From the NCBI RefSeq assembly GCF_022808715.1, contig NZ_JAKZKX010000010.1, forward strand, positions 1-64,000: a DNA stretch of 64,000 nucleotides, in the 5' to 3' direction. Shown here in pieces: positions 16,636-25,909 of this stretch; position 1 is the stretch's first letter, and each line of letters begins with the position of its first letter. This stretch comes from Fundidesulfovibrio agrisoli. Lineage in GTDB: Bacteria; Desulfobacterota; Desulfovibrionia; Desulfovibrionales; Desulfovibrionaceae. The notes beneath the pieces are model-generated. The model worked only from the letters and a program-made list of their open reading frames with translations. It was not told the DNA's origin and searched no databases. A program made the translations under genes and the position numbers.

Positions 16636-18438
16636 ATGGTAGACAAGTCGCGCATAAGAAATTTCAGCATCATCGCACACATCGACCACGGGAAGTCCAC
16701 CCTGGCCGACCGCATCCTGGAGGTCACCAAGGTGATCACCCAGAGGGAGATGCGCGAGCAATATCTGGACAAGATGGATCTCGAGCGCGAGCGCGGCATC
16801 ACCATCAAGGCGCAGACGGTGCGCATCCCCTACCGCGACCCCGAACACGGGGACTTCGTGCTCAACCTCATCGACACTCCGGGCCACGTGGACTTCTCCT
16901 ACGAGGTCTCGCGCTCCCTGGCCGCCTGCGAGGGCGCGCTGCTGGTGGTGGACGCCACCCAGGGCGTGGAGGCCCAGACCCTGGCCAACGTCTTCCTGGC
17001 CCTGGACAACGACCTGGAGATCATCCCGGTCCTGAACAAGATCGACCTGCCCTCCGCCGACGCGGACCGCGTGAAGTCCGAAATCGAGGAGGCCATCGGC
17101 CTCGACGCCAAGGACGCCGTGGCCGTCTCCGCCAAGACCGGGCTCCACGTGGACCAGGTGCTCAAGGCCATCGTGGAGCGCCTCCCCGCGCCCAAGGGCG
17201 AGGTGGACGCGCCCTTGCAGGCCCTGATCTTCGACTCCTGGTACGACGCCTACCAGGGCGTGGTGGTGCTCTTCCGGGTCATGGAAGGCTCCCTCAAGGT
17301 GGGCCAGAAGATCAAGATGTTCTCCACCGGCGCGGTGTTCGAGGTGCTGCGCCTGGGCGTGTTCTCCCCCGGCCCCGTGGACGTGGCCGAGTTCGGCCCC
17401 GGCGAGGTCGGCTTCATGAGCGGTTCCATCAAGAACCTGCAGGAAGCCCGCGTGGGCGACACCATCACCCTGGCGGAGAACCCCTGCGCCGCGCCGCTGC
17501 CCGGCTTCAAGGAAGTGAAGCCCATGGTCTTCTGCGGGCTCTACCCCGTGGACGCGGGCGACTACGAGCAGCTCAAGAACGCCCTGGAGAAGCTCCAGCT
17601 CAACGACGCGGCCCTGACCTACGAGCCAGAGACCTCGCAGGCCCTGGGCTTCGGCTACCGCTGCGGCTTCCTGGGCCTTCTGCACATGGAGATCGTGCAG
17701 GAGCGCCTGGAGCGCGAGTTCCAGGTGGAGCTCATCGCCACGGCCCCCTCGGTCATCTACAAGGTGGAGCGCACCGACGGCACCGTGATCTCCATCGACA
17801 ACCCCTCCAAGCTGCCCAAGACGCAGGAGACGGCCACCCTCTACGAGCCCTACGCCCGGGTGGAGATCCACGTTCCCAACGAGTACGTGGGCAACGTCTT
17901 CAAGCTCTGCGAGGAAAAGCGCGGCATCCAGAAGGACATCCGCTACCTCACGGCCACCAGGGTCATCATCACCTACGAGCTGCCCTTCGCCGAGATCGTC
18001 TACGACTTCTTCGACCGCCTCAAGTCCGGCACGCGCGGCTACGCCTCGCTGGATTACGAGCTCATCGACTACCGCGCCTCCGACCTGGTGAAGCTCGACA
18101 TCCTGATCAACGGCGACCCCGTGGACGCCCTGGCCGTGATCGTGCACCGCGAGAAGGCCTACTACCTGGGCCGCGACGTGGCGCTCAAGCTCAAGAAGGT
18201 CATCCCGCGCCAGATGTTCGAGGTGGTGATCCAGGCGGCCATCGGGGCCAAGATCATCGCCCGCGAGCGCATCGCGCCCCTGCGCAAGGACGTCATCGCC
18301 AAGTGCTACGGCGGCGACATCACCCGTAAGCGCAAGCTCCTGGAAAAACAGAAGGAAGGCAAGCGCCGCATGAAGCGCATGGGCAACGTGGAGTTGCCCC
18401 AGGAGGCATTCCTGGCCGCCCTCAAGGCCGGGGACTAG
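16636..18438 (+). CDS. lepA: Elongation factor 4 (LepA)
   Basis: A 600-residue translational GTPase. The G1 motif [10 protein letters not shown]3 DTPGHVDF and G4 NKID, the EF-G-like domains II and V and the LepA-specific C-terminal domain (about 485-600, ending in a Lys/Arg-rich KRRMKRMGN stretch) are all in place. Length is the family norm. LepA back-translocates or remodels stalled ribosomes. AGGTGAG precedes the ATG at 16636. lepB follows after 37 bases, the classical lepA-lepB arrangement. Confidence 0.98.
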   Translation: MVDKSRIRNFSIIAHIDHGKSTLADRILEVTKVITQREMREQYLDKMDLERERGITIKAQTVRIPYRDPEHGDFVLNLIDTPGHVDFSYEVSRSLAACEGALLVVDATQGVEAQTLANVFLALDNDLEIIPVLNKIDLPSADADRVKSEIEEAIGLDAKDAVAVSAKTGLHVDQVLKAIVERLPAPKGEVDAPLQALIFDSWYDAYQGVVVLFRVMEGSLKVGQKIKMFSTGAVFEVLRLGVFSPGPVDVAEFGPGEVGFMSGSIKNLQEARVGDTITLAENPCAAPLPGFKEVKPMVFCGLYPVDAGDYEQLKNALEKLQLNDAALTYEPETSQALGFGYRCGFLGLLHMEIVQERLEREFQVELIATAPSVIYKVERTDGTVISIDNPSKLPKTQETATLYEPYARVEIHVPNEYVGNVFKLCEEKRGIQKDIRYLTATRVIITYELPFAEIVYDFFDRLKSGTRGYASLDYELIDYRASDLVKLDILINGDPVDALAVIVHREKAYYLGRDVALKLKKVIPRQMFEVVIQAAIGAKIIARERIAPLRKDVIAKCYGGDITRKRKLLEKQKEGKRRMKRMGNVELPQEAFLAALKAGD

Positions 18439-18475
18439 CCCCCGCATCAGAAGCCAAACAAAAGGACGCTACCGA

Positions 18476-19078
18476 ATGAATCCCCGTTGGCAGAAAGTGC
18501 TCAAGGAATACGTCGAAGCCCTGGCCGTGGCCCTGGTGCTGGCCCTGTTCATCCGCACCTTCGTTGTCCAGGCGTTCAAGATACCTTCCGAATCCATGGT
18601 GAACACCCTGCTGGTGGGCGACCACCTGCTGGTGAGCAAGTTCGCCTACGGCATCAAGCTGCCCTTCGTGGACAAGCCCGTCATCGACACGGGCAACCCG
18701 GACCGCGGGGACGTGATCGTGTTCGAGTACCCCAAGAACCGCGAGCTGGACTACATCAAGCGCATCATCGGCCTGCCCGGCGACGTGATCGAGCTCAAGA
18801 ACAACGTGGTCTACCGCAACGGCCAGGCCCTGGACGAGCCCTACAAGCGCCTGGACGCCACGCCCATGGGCGGGGGCATCAAGGCCAACTACGGCCCCAT
18901 CACCGTCCCGGCGGACCAGTACTTCGTCATGGGCGACAACCGCGACCACTCCGAGGACTCCCGCTACTGGGGCTTCGTGCCCCGCGAGTACATCCGGGGC
19001 AAGGCCTGGGTGATCTACTGGTCCTGGGGCGGTGGCGCCGAGATCCGCTGGGACCGCATCGGCAAGACGATCCACTAA
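18476..19078 (+). CDS. lepB: Signal peptidase I
   Basis: A 200-residue type I signal peptidase with one N-terminal membrane helix (about 12-30), the catalytic Ser in IPSESMVNTLL (about S39), the lysine in YIKRIIGLPGD and the box D/E motif GDNRDHSEDSR. It removes signal peptides of exported proteins at the periplasmic face of the inner membrane. It is cotranscribed with lepA and probably with comM, whose start follows after 14 bases. AAAGGACG serves as ribosome site. Confidence 0.96.
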   Translation: MNPRWQKVLKEYVEALAVALVLALFIRTFVVQAFKIPSESMVNTLLVGDHLLVSKFAYGIKLPFVDKPVIDTGNPDRGDVIVFEYPKNRELDYIKRIIGLPGDVIELKNNVVYRNGQALDEPYKRLDATPMGGGIKANYGPITVPADQYFVMGDNRDHSEDSRYWGFVPREYIRGKAWVIYWSWGGGAEIRWDRIGKTIH

Positions 19079-19092
19079 ACTTAGGAGGCGCG

Positions 19093-20634
19093 GTGGCGCT
19101 GTCTCGGGTGCTTTCCGCCGCCCTGGCGGGGGTGGAGGCCCACACCATCGTCCTGGAGTGCGACCTGGCCCGCCAGGGCATGCCGTCCTTCACCATGGTG
19201 GGGCTGGCCGAAGGCGCCGTGCGCGAGAGCAAGGAGCGCGTGTTCGCCGCGCTCAAGAACCGGGGCTTCAAGCTGCCGCCCTCGCGCATCACCGTGAACC
19301 TGGCGCCCGCCGACATCCGCAAGGAGGGCAGCGCCTACGACCTGCCCTTGGCCTTGGCCCTGCTTTCCGCCGCCGAAATCCTTCCCGCATCGACCCTCAC
19401 CGGCTACTTCCTGGCTGGGGAGCTCTCCCTCACCGGCGAACTCAAGCCCGTCTCGGGCATCCTGCCCCTGGCCATCCGCGCCCGGCAGGAGGGCGCGCGC
19501 GGCCTGCTGCTGCCCGCGGAGAACGCCCAGGAGGCCAGCGTGGTCAAGGGGCTGGACGTTTTCGCCATCTCCAGCCTGGACGAGGCCGTGCGCTTCCTGG
19601 CCGGGGAGCAGAGCCTCGCCCCCGTGGCCTTCGACGACTCCGTGCTGGCCCCGCCCGCCGAGGCATTCCCCCTGGACTTCGCCGAGGTCAAGGGCCAGGA
19701 GCACGCCAAGCGCGCCATCGAGATAGCCGCCGCCGGGGGCCACAACCTGCTGTTCATGGGGCCGCCGGGCTCGGGCAAGACCATGCTGGCCAAGCGCATC
19801 CCCACGGTGCTGCCGCCGCTGACCTTCGACGAGGCCCTGGAGGTCACGCGGGTCTATTCCGTGGCCGGGGAGCTGGCCCGGGGCGGCAGGCTCATCACCA
19901 CGCGGCCCTTCCGCTCGCCGCACCACACCATCTCGGACGCCGGGCTCATCGGCGGGGGCGGGGTGCCCCGGCCCGGGGAGGTCTCCCTGGCGCACCGGGG
20001 CGTATTGTTCCTGGACGAACTGCCCGAGTTCAAGAAGAGCGTGCTGGAGGTGCTGCGCCAGCCCATCGAGGACGGCCGCGTGACCATCGCCCGCGCCGCC
20101 GTGAGCCTGACCTACCCGGCGGACTTCATGCTGGTTGCGGCCATGAACCCCTGCCCCTGCGGCTACCACGGCGACGAGCGCCACCCCTGCACCTGCACCG
20201 GCGCGAAAGTGCGGGCCTACCGCTCGCGCCTCTCCGGGCCGCTGCTTGACCGCATCGACCTCCAGGTGGAGGTGCCCGCCGTGCCCTACAAGGACTTGAA
20301 GGCCGACTCCGGCCGGGTGGACTCCGCCACCATGCGCCAACGGGTGCTGGCGGCCAGGGACGTGCAGGCCACGCGCTTCGCCGGAACCAGAATACTCACC
20401 AACAGCCAGCTCTCGGGCAAGGCCCTGGGAACCTTCTGCCCCATCGGGGAGGAGGGACACCGCTTCCTGGAGATGGCCAACTCCCGCCTTGGGCTCTCCG
20501 CCCGGGCCCATACGCGCATCCTGCGCCTGGGCCGCACAATAGCCGACCTGGACTCCAGCGCGGACATCCGCGTGGAGCACCTGGCCGAAGCCATCAATTA
20601 CCGGAATCTGGACAGGGGCGCGGGCGCGTCCTGA
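19093..20634 (+). CDS. comM: ComM/YifB-family Mg-chelatase-like AAA+ ATPase
   Basis: A 513-residue protein with an N-terminal Lon-like ChlI domain (about 20-140), an AAA+ domain with Walker A GPPGSGKT (about 218-226) and Walker B LFLDELPEF, a cysteine-rich NPCPCGYHGDERHPCTC zinc-like cluster and a C-terminal Mg-chelatase helical domain. In naturally transformable bacteria ComM is a hexameric helicase that promotes branch migration. GTG start at 19093 with AGGAGG just upstream; the frame is open much further upstream through lepB, but that part is a shadow. Confidence 0.93.
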   Translation: MALSRVLSAALAGVEAHTIVLECDLARQGMPSFTMVGLAEGAVRESKERVFAALKNRGFKLPPSRITVNLAPADIRKEGSAYDLPLALALLSAAEILPASTLTGYFLAGELSLTGELKPVSGILPLAIRARQEGARGLLLPAENAQEASVVKGLDVFAISSLDEAVRFLAGEQSLAPVAFDDSVLAPPAEAFPLDFAEVKGQEHAKRAIEIAAAGGHNLLFMGPPGSGKTMLAKRIPTVLPPLTFDEALEVTRVYSVAGELARGGRLITTRPFRSPHHTISDAGLIGGGGVPRPGEVSLAHRGVLFLDELPEFKKSVLEVLRQPIEDGRVTIARAAVSLTYPADFMLVAAMNPCPCGYHGDERHPCTCTGAKVRAYRSRLSGPLLDRIDLQVEVPAVPYKDLKADSGRVDSATMRQRVLAARDVQATRFAGTRILTNSQLSGKALGTFCPIGEEGHRFLEMANSRLGLSARAHTRILRLGRTIADLDSSADIRVEHLAEAINYRNLDRGAGAS

Positions 20635-20811
20635 GGCTGGGCATTGCCCGGAGCCGGTTGCCTCGGCTTGTTGACCATCAAGAGCGTACGCAATCAAGAA
20701 GGTTGCATATCGCAGCGTTTATACTTGCCTCACTATAACCGGTTTGGTATTCGTTCATTATCGCGGGCAGGCGGCGCATAAGCACGCTCCCGTGGGTTCA
20801 TGGAGGCAGGT

Positions 20812-20946
20812 ATGCCGAGCGAGGAACTGGACAGAACCAAATGGCCCCTGATGTCGCGAATATTCTATGAGATTGGAATTATCGCGGTGGGATTCGTGAT
20901 TTCTGCGGTGCTTATATGGATTATTAATCGGATGCTGGGACTGTAG
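20812..20946 (+). CDS. 44-residue small membrane protein (unknown)
   Basis: ATG at 20812 with GGAGG five bases upstream encodes a 44-residue peptide: a short charged head (MPSEELDRTKW) and one hydrophobic helix (about 16-40, many Ile, Val and Ala) ending RMLGL. It is the first of three consecutive tiny ORFs in an AT-richer patch, each with its own ribosome site. No family is recognised. Confidence 0.55.
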   Translation: MPSEELDRTKWPLMSRIFYEIGIIAVGFVISAVLIWIINRMLGL

Positions 20947-20956
20947 CGAGGGAGAC

Positions 20957-21082
20957 ATGGAAAACGGGAAAATGGATCGCGTGCAGAATCTGATTTATTC
21001 CCTCTATTTTTCCATTTTGATTCTTGCTGGGGCGTTCATCACAAGGCTAGACACGTGTGTATTTTGTTATTTTAGGTGGTAA
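20957..21082 (+). CDS. 41-residue small membrane protein with C-terminal CxxC (unknown)
   Basis: ATG at 20957 preceded by GAGGGAGA encodes 41 residues: a polar head, one hydrophobic helix (about 13-29) and a short tail with a CVFC pair. It begins ten bases after the previous small ORF. The repeated plan of polar head, single helix and paired cysteines in the tail also occurs in the next ORF. Confidence 0.5.
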   Translation: MENGKMDRVQNLIYSLYFSILILAGAFITRLDTCVFCYFRW

Positions 21083-21083
21083 C

Positions 21084-21206
21084 ATGTTTGCGAGTTATGA
21101 TCTGCGGAGATTGCTTGGCGTCGTTGCGTTTAATATTGTTATTTATTATGTGTACATGTATGACAATTTTAAACTCTGCAAGCTGATGTGCTATTTGCCG
21201 AAATGA
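21084..21206 (+). CDS. 40-residue small membrane protein with C-terminal Cys pair (unknown)
   Basis: ATG at 21084, one base after the previous stop, with AGGTGG upstream, encodes 40 residues: a basic head, one aromatic/hydrophobic helix (about 10-26) and a tail with CKLMC. The tight spacing suggests translational coupling with the preceding ORF. Function unknown. Confidence 0.5.
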   Translation: MFASYDLRRLLGVVAFNIVIYYVYMYDNFKLCKLMCYLPK

Positions 21207-21267
21207 GGTTGGCACATTGACGCTGATTGACTCCAAATATATCAAGGCGGGGCATTGCCAATAGAAT

Positions 21268-21316
21268 AAAGGCAGGCCGGGCGCGGAGTGAATTCGATTG
21301 GCCCTAGCCTGCCTTT
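21268..21316. terminator. Bidirectional terminator between small ORFs and the 21337 gene
   Basis: Perfect 10-base outer stem AAAGGCAGGC / GCCTGCCTTT enclosing about 29 bases with further GC pairing. T-rich tails on both strands can end the small-ORF transcript (plus) and the 21337-21858 gene (minus). Confidence 0.7.
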
Positions 21317-21336
21317 TCTGCTGTCAGCCCCCTGTG

Positions 21337-21858
21337 TTAGTCCTGCCTATCGCAGGTGATACCATCGCAAGTACCAGGAATCGACCTGGTGCCTTCGACG
21401 ATCTCATCCCAGTGATCATAAATCGGGGGAACCAATGCCGTGGCTAGGCCAGCCCAACCAGGCGTTGTGCCTGTTCCTCCGAGCATTTTGGAAATTGCCA
21501 TCCCGGCTGAACCTGAAACGATGGATTTCCCCATTGATGTGGTCGCATCCTGCACAATGGAAGGCTTCTGTGGCGGCGTCGGCTTCCAAATGTCCGCTCC
21601 GATCCGCTGGGCTTCCTCGGGCACGGCCACCTTTGGGAAGTCGTCCCGCATGTCCTTTATTGTCGCCCTGCTGGCCGGGGTGAGGCCTTCCGCATTGCCA
21701 GGATCACCCGTGTTGTTCGCCACCTGGCGCGTGGGCGCGTTGAAATCCTCCATTGGCACAAGGTCAACGCCTCCGTTGAAGCCGTAGCCGTAGGGGTCAC
21801 CGTCCCTTTCCTGCTGCCTGATGTAGCTCTCCGCAATCGGGTCGAAAGTCGATTCCAT
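21337..21858 (-). CDS. Hypothetical protein with C-terminal Cys pair
   Basis: A 173-residue protein starting at the ATG preceded by AAGGAG. The N-terminal half is polar and acidic, rich in Gly, Asp, Asn and Tyr (for example DGDPYGYGFNGG). A short hydrophobic Gly/Ala segment lies at about 125-150, and the end carries CDGITC. There is no signal peptide and no family is recognised. The lower GC, its own terminator and the neighbouring tiny ORFs suggest recent acquisition. Its composition recalls phage-encoded or secreted-effector proteins, which is only an impression. Confidence 0.65.
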   Translation of the reverse strand: MESTFDPIAESYIRQQERDGDPYGYGFNGGVDLVPMEDFNAPTRQVANNTGDPGNAEGLTPASRATIKDMRDDFPKVAVPEEAQRIGADIWKPTPPQKPSIVQDATTSMGKSIVSGSAGMAISKMLGGTGTTPGWAGLATALVPPIYDHWDEIVEGTRSIPGTCDGITCDRQD

Positions 21859-21931
21859 GTGTGTTCTCCTTGTGGGTTCCGGGTTTTCGCCGGATTGAAG
21901 AACACACATCATACCCAGGACGGGCGGCGTG

Positions 21932-21959
21932 TCTCCCCATATAGGGCTATGTGGGGAGA
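21932..21959. repeat. Inverted repeat upstream of the 21337 gene
   Basis: TCTCCCCA / TGGGGAGA arms with a 12-base centre, between the start of the 21337-21858 gene and the 3' end of the histidine kinase gene. It could be the kinase terminator or an operator; it lacks a T tract. Confidence 0.45.
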
Positions 21960-21982
21960 AAGTTGAAATTATCCGCTGCGCC

Positions 21983-24142
21983 TCACTCCCCCCCGAGCGG
22001 CAGCCTGATGATGAACGTGGTCCCCTCCCCGGGGGTCGAGCGCACCTGGAACGTGCCGTGGTGGTTGCCGGTGACGATGAAGTAGCTCACCGAGAGCCCG
22101 AGCCCCGTGCCTTCCCCCACGTCCTTGGTGGTGAAGAAGGGCTCGAACACCTTCTTGCGCACGTCCTCCTCCATGCCGGGCCCGTTGTCCTCCACCTCCA
22201 GCGCGGCGTAGTCGCTCCCGGCGCGCAGGCGCAGCGTGATGCGCAGGGGCTCGTCCTTGACGGGGCGGTCCACCCCGGCCTGGGCGGCGTTGTCCAGCAG
22301 GTTGAAGACCACCTGCTGGATCTCCTGGGGCGAGCAGGGCACCTTGGGCATGCCGGGCTGATAGTCCCTGACGATCTCGATGCGCCGGAAATCGTACTTC
22401 TTCTTCAGGTCGTAGTGGGTGGCCGCGATCTCCAGGGTGTTCTCCAGCAGTTCGGCCATATCCGTGGGCACATGCCGGGAGGAGCTCTTGCGCGTGAAGC
22501 TGAGCATGTTCTGCACGATCCTGGCGGCGCGCTCCCCCGAGTGCCTGATGGCCTCCAGGAAGCCGAGGATCTCCCTGTTCTCCAGGTAGCGGCGCATGGC
22601 CGCCAGGTCGAGCCCGGCCTCCTGTGCGGCCCTGGCGTTGGCGGGCAGCTCCGGCTCTATCCTGCGCAGGATGTTCTGCACGGACTGCAGTATCCCGGCC
22701 AGCGGGTTGTTGATCTCGTGGGCCACGCCCGCCGCCAGCCCGCCCACGCTGAGCATCTTCTCGGTCTGCACCATGAGCTCGCGCAGGCGGACGCGCTCGG
22801 AGATCTCCGTGAAACTGACCACCAGCATGTTTTCCCCGGTCCTGAAGGCGTGCACCTCGAAGGTCCCGGAGATGACGCCGTCCTTGTAGGTGGTCTCGAA
22901 TGACTGCGGGGGAAGCTCCCCCAGGGCGACACGCAGGTATGTCTCCGGGATGTGGGTTTTTTGCAGGGCCGGGAAGGCCTGCAGCAGCGTCTTGCCGTAG
23001 AGCTCCTCGTGCGTGATGCCCAATAAGCGGTCCGCCGTGGGGTTGGCCAGGGTGAAGCGGAGCTCTCCGCTTTGTTCCAGCGTGTAGAGGTGCATGGCCG
23101 AAGGGGAGCTCTCCACGATGCTGCGGAACCGCTCCTCCGAGCCGCGCAGGGCCTCCTCGGAGCGGATGCGCTCCGAAAGGTCCACGAGCATGGCCACAAC
23201 CAGCCTGCCGATGCGGGCCACGTGGAATCCGATGGTGTGGACCTTACCCGTCTTGTCGGTCACTTCCCGTTCGGTCGGGGGCAGCGTCTCGCCGGACGGC
23301 TCGGGGCTGCTGAAGCGATTGTCCCAGTCGCGCCGGACCCTCTCGCGCATGTCCGGGTCGGGGTAGGCCTGCGTCCACCAGGAATCGATCATGGGCACGT
23401 CCTGCGGCATGTAGCCGAGCAGCCTGGTGAAGGCGGGGTTGATGCTGAGCGAGCCAGTCGAGAGGTCCGTCACGGCAATTGGCAGGGGGGAGGCTTCGAT
23501 GAGCCTGCGGGAGTATTCCTCCTGCTCGCGCAGCAGGAGCTCGGCGTGCTTGCGCGTGGAGATGTCCACGGTGAACCCGTGGATTGACTGTTCGCCGGTG
23601 AGCGGATCGGCCACCATGCTGGCGCTGGTGGATACCCATACCGTGCCCCCGTCGGAGCGCTTTCGCAGGCTCTCGAAGTTGTACACGGAGCCGTGTTCGC
23701 GCAGCCTCTCCAACAATTGGATGCGGCGCTGCGGGTCGGCGTAGAGGTCCTCGCCGATCTTCGTGACGGCGTGCAGGAAGGCAGCGGCGTCGGCGTAACC
23801 GTGGATGCGGGCCAGGGCGGGGTTGGCGAAGAGGAAACGGCCTTCCGGCGTGGAACGGAAAATGCCGATGGGCGCGGTCTCGACGAGGTGGCTCAGCCGT
23901 TCCTCCGCCATGCGCACGGCGGAGCCCTGTGATTCGGCTTGGCGCTTGACGCGCACCAGGGCCATATAGAGCAGGATCGCCGTGACCACCACGAAGATCC
24001 AACCTTTGAGCGTGCTCGCCAGGATGAGCAGCCTGGGGGCGTTGGCGAAGAGCGCCCCCATCAGCTTGTCGGACGTGAATATCCACAACGCGCTCAGCAC
24101 GGCATAGGTGACGGCGACCCTTACAGGGGTCGGGTTGAACAT
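21983..24142 (-). CDS. Membrane histidine kinase with three PAS domains
   Basis: A 719-residue sensor kinase. Two hydrophobic helices lie at about 8-25 and 37-60 with very little periplasmic loop, so sensing is likely cytoplasmic or intramembrane. Three PAS domains follow (about 80-200, 210-340, 350-465). The HisKA domain has phosphoacceptor His475 in GVAHEINNPLAG and the HATPase domain has N, G1 (DNGPGM) and G2 (GEGTGLGLS) boxes. This is the NtrB/ThrG-like class common in deltaproteobacteria. No response regulator gene is adjacent, so the partner is elsewhere. ATG 24142 has GGGAGG upstream; the longer open frame upstream overlaps another gene. Confidence 0.9.
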   Translation of the reverse strand: MFNPTPVRVAVTYAVLSALWIFTSDKLMGALFANAPRLLILASTLKGWIFVVVTAILLYMALVRVKRQAESQGSAVRMAEERLSHLVETAPIGIFRSTPEGRFLFANPALARIHGYADAAAFLHAVTKIGEDLYADPQRRIQLLERLREHGSVYNFESLRKRSDGGTVWVSTSASMVADPLTGEQSIHGFTVDISTRKHAELLLREQEEYSRRLIEASPLPIAVTDLSTGSLSINPAFTRLLGYMPQDVPMIDSWWTQAYPDPDMRERVRRDWDNRFSSPEPSGETLPPTEREVTDKTGKVHTIGFHVARIGRLVVAMLVDLSERIRSEEALRGSEERFRSIVESSPSAMHLYTLEQSGELRFTLANPTADRLLGITHEELYGKTLLQAFPALQKTHIPETYLRVALGELPPQSFETTYKDGVISGTFEVHAFRTGENMLVVSFTEISERVRLRELMVQTEKMLSVGGLAAGVAHEINNPLAGILQSVQNILRRIEPELPANARAAQEAGLDLAAMRRYLENREILGFLEAIRHSGERAARIVQNMLSFTRKSSSRHVPTDMAELLENTLEIAATHYDLKKKYDFRRIEIVRDYQPGMPKVPCSPQEIQQVVFNLLDNAAQAGVDRPVKDEPLRITLRLRAGSDYAALEVEDNGPGMEEDVRKKVFEPFFTTKDVGEGTGLGLSVSYFIVTGNHHGTFQVRSTPGEGTTFIIRLPLGGE

Positions 24143-24266
24143 GCTGCGCGCCTCCCGAAAAGCTGGTCGAAGACTTGGGGGGCCCAAGGCGAAAGCCCGG
24201 GTCGGGGGACAAGTTATACCATGGGGGGGAGGTGGTCCAGCCTCAAACCCCGATCCGGCATGAAGA

Positions 24267-24659
24267 TCAGGCCACGGCCAGATAGGTCCTGCCGCGCGCG
24301 GCGTCGGCGCGCAGCAGGTCGCGGGCCTTGGCGTAGGCACGCAGGCCCTTGCGCCAGGCCGGGTCGGGATGATCGGGGGGCGGATCCGCCAGGGCGGGCC
24401 CGGCTTCGCTCCAGGATGCCTCGAACACGCGTTCGGAGGCCTTCTGGGCGTCGCTCCCGGCCTGCGCGGCCAATGCGGCCCGGGCCAACGCCCCGCCCAG
24501 GCCCGCGCCGCCCCGGCTGTCGGGGTCCACGAGCACCTCGCGGGAGCTGTAGTCCAGCCCGAAGCCGCCGATGCGCACGCCGAAAGCCCGCGTGACCACG
24601 CGCGCGGAGAGGGCGTCAAAGGGGGGATTGGCGGAGTTGCCGGTGCGTGAAACTTCCAT
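24267..24659 (-). CDS. Hypothetical protein, Ala-rich
   Basis: A 130-residue Ala/Asp/Arg-rich soluble protein with no signal peptide or membrane segment; not a family I recognise. The start at 24659 is chosen for the AGGAG seven bases upstream. The N-terminal part (TRAFGVRIGGFGLDYSSREVLVD) recalls small FlgN- or FlaG-region hypotheticals only vaguely. It is 124 bases upstream of the histidine kinase gene on the same strand. Confidence 0.6.
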   Translation of the reverse strand: MEVSRTGNSANPPFDALSARVVTRAFGVRIGGFGLDYSSREVLVDPDSRGGAGLGGALARAALAAQAGSDAQKASERVFEASWSEAGPALADPPPDHPDPAWRKGLRAYAKARDLLRADAARGRTYLAVA

Positions 24660-24888
24660 GGACGGTCTCCTGGGGCGGCGGCCCCGAACAGTATGCGCCA
24701 CGAGATGAGGGCGCGGTTCCCGTCCATGGAAACCGAGTGAGGCGAAGAAAAGATAGGATGGAGTCGGAAGTTTGGCAAGAGGTGGGAAAAATCTTCATCT
24801 CAAGCGAAATCCGTGCCATGGTGGTGCGGAATCCGGCAGGCGGGCGGACTGAACCCAGGCGATGGGCGACCGCCCAAAGGGATAAGCA

Positions 24889-24928
24889 GCGTCCGTAACA
24901 TTCCGCTCGCCCGGCCGGCGTCCGTAAC
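24889..24928 (+). repeat. Two GCGTCCGTAAC direct repeats upstream of pstS
   Basis: The 11-base unit GCGTCCGTAAC occurs at 24889-24899 and 24918-24928, a 29-base period; both are followed by GCTCGCC. It may be a second regulator site or a chance duplication. Confidence 0.5.
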
Positions 24929-24990
24929 CGCTCGCCATTTCAGGGTTCCGGGTTTCCTTGGCGACAATGTCACGCATTCTCCCGGGGGGC

Positions 24991-25008
24991 GTAACAGAAT
25001 CGTCACAT
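24991..25008 (+). promoter_or_regulatory. Candidate Pho box upstream of pstS
   Basis: GTAACAG-AATC-GTCACAT: two 7-base half-sites with 11-base phasing, as in PhoB operators. A further GTCACGC half-site lies at 24969, two helical repeats upstream. A TAGCTT hexamer starts eight bases after the box. Similar sites precede phoH, the GAK cluster, the chemoreceptor and the EAL-GGDEF gene. Confidence 0.6.
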
Positions 25009-25083
25009 GCGGTTCCTAGCTTCCGTGCGCCGCCGGGGGGCTTCTCCGGCCGTAACCCAACCAACCACAGGGAGGCTTATCCG

Positions 25084-25893
25084 ATGAAGAAACTCTCCGC
25101 ATTCCTCTTCGCCATGCTGCTCATGGCGGGTGTCGCCCAGGCCCAGTCCATCCGCGTCGACGGCTCCACCACCGTGCTGCCCGCCATGCAGAAGATGGTC
25201 GAGGCCTACATGAAGGCCAACCCCGGCGTGAACATCACCGTCTCCGGCGGCGGCTCCGGCAACGGCATCAAGGCCATCATCGACGGCACCACCGACATCG
25301 CCATGTCCTCGCGCGAGATGAAGCCCAAGGAATTCGACGCCGCCAAGGAAAAGGGCCGCGTGGTCAAGCCGGTGGAGATCGCCATGGACGCCCTGGCCCC
25401 CATCGTCAACCCGGCCAACCCCCTCACCGACCTGAAGGCCGAGCAGCTGCAGGGCATCTTCTCCGGCAAGATCAAGAACTGGAAGGAAGTGGGCGGCGAC
25501 GACAAGGAGATCGTGGTCATCTCCCGCGACACCTCCTCCGGCACCTACGAGGCCTGGCAGGAGCTCATCATGAAGGACCAGAAGGTCTCCCCGGCGGCCC
25601 TGCTGCAGGCCTCCTCCGGCGCGGTGCTCCAGGTGGTGAGCAAGAACAAGTACGCCATCGCCTACGACGGCTACGCCTACGTGAACAACACCGTGAAGGC
25701 CCTGAAGGTCAACGGCGTGCAGGGCGGCGAGAAGTCCGTGGCCGACAAGAGCTACCCGGTCTCCCGCCCGCTGTTCATCATCGTGCCCGAGTCCGCCTCC
25801 GCCGACGTGAAGAAGTTCGTGGACTTCATCATGGACCCGGCCAAGGGCCAGAAGATCATCGCCGAAGTGGGCTACTTCCCGGTCAAGAAATAG
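25084..25893 (+). CDS. pstS: Phosphate-binding periplasmic protein
   Basis: A 269-residue substrate-binding protein with a signal peptide (about 1-21, ending AQAQ). Phosphate-contacting loops are GSTTVLP (about 28-34), GGGSGNGIKA (about 56-65) and SRDTSSGTYE (about 142-151). It belongs to the shorter PstS cluster found in many non-enteric bacteria. It captures phosphate for the PstC-PstA channel encoded downstream. A terminator between pstS and pstC should make pstS the more abundant product. Confidence 0.96.
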   Translation: MKKLSAFLFAMLLMAGVAQAQSIRVDGSTTVLPAMQKMVEAYMKANPGVNITVSGGGSGNGIKAIIDGTTDIAMSSREMKPKEFDAAKEKGRVVKPVEIAMDALAPIVNPANPLTDLKAEQLQGIFSGKIKNWKEVGGDDKEIVVISRDTSSGTYEAWQELIMKDQKVSPAALLQASSGAVLQVVSKNKYAIAYDGYAYVNNTVKALKVNGVQGGEKSVADKSYPVSRPLFIIVPESASADVKKFVDFIMDPAKGQKIIAEVGYFPVKK

Positions 25894-25909
25894 GTTCGCA
25901 ACCTGAAGC

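Larger units (their letters stand above)
24660..25083. other. Regulatory region between the 24267 gene and pstS
   Basis: This 424-base gap has no credible gene. It contains a pair of direct repeats (24889-24899 and 24918-24928), a candidate Pho box (24991-25008), a possible -10 element TAGCTT (25017-25022) and the ribosome site of pstS. Its length and content fit a strongly regulated phosphate promoter. Confidence 0.6.

Noticed and set aside
18487-20634. 715-residue reading of comM
   Set aside because: The first 200 codons overlap lepB in another frame; GTG 19093 with AGGAGG is the clear start.
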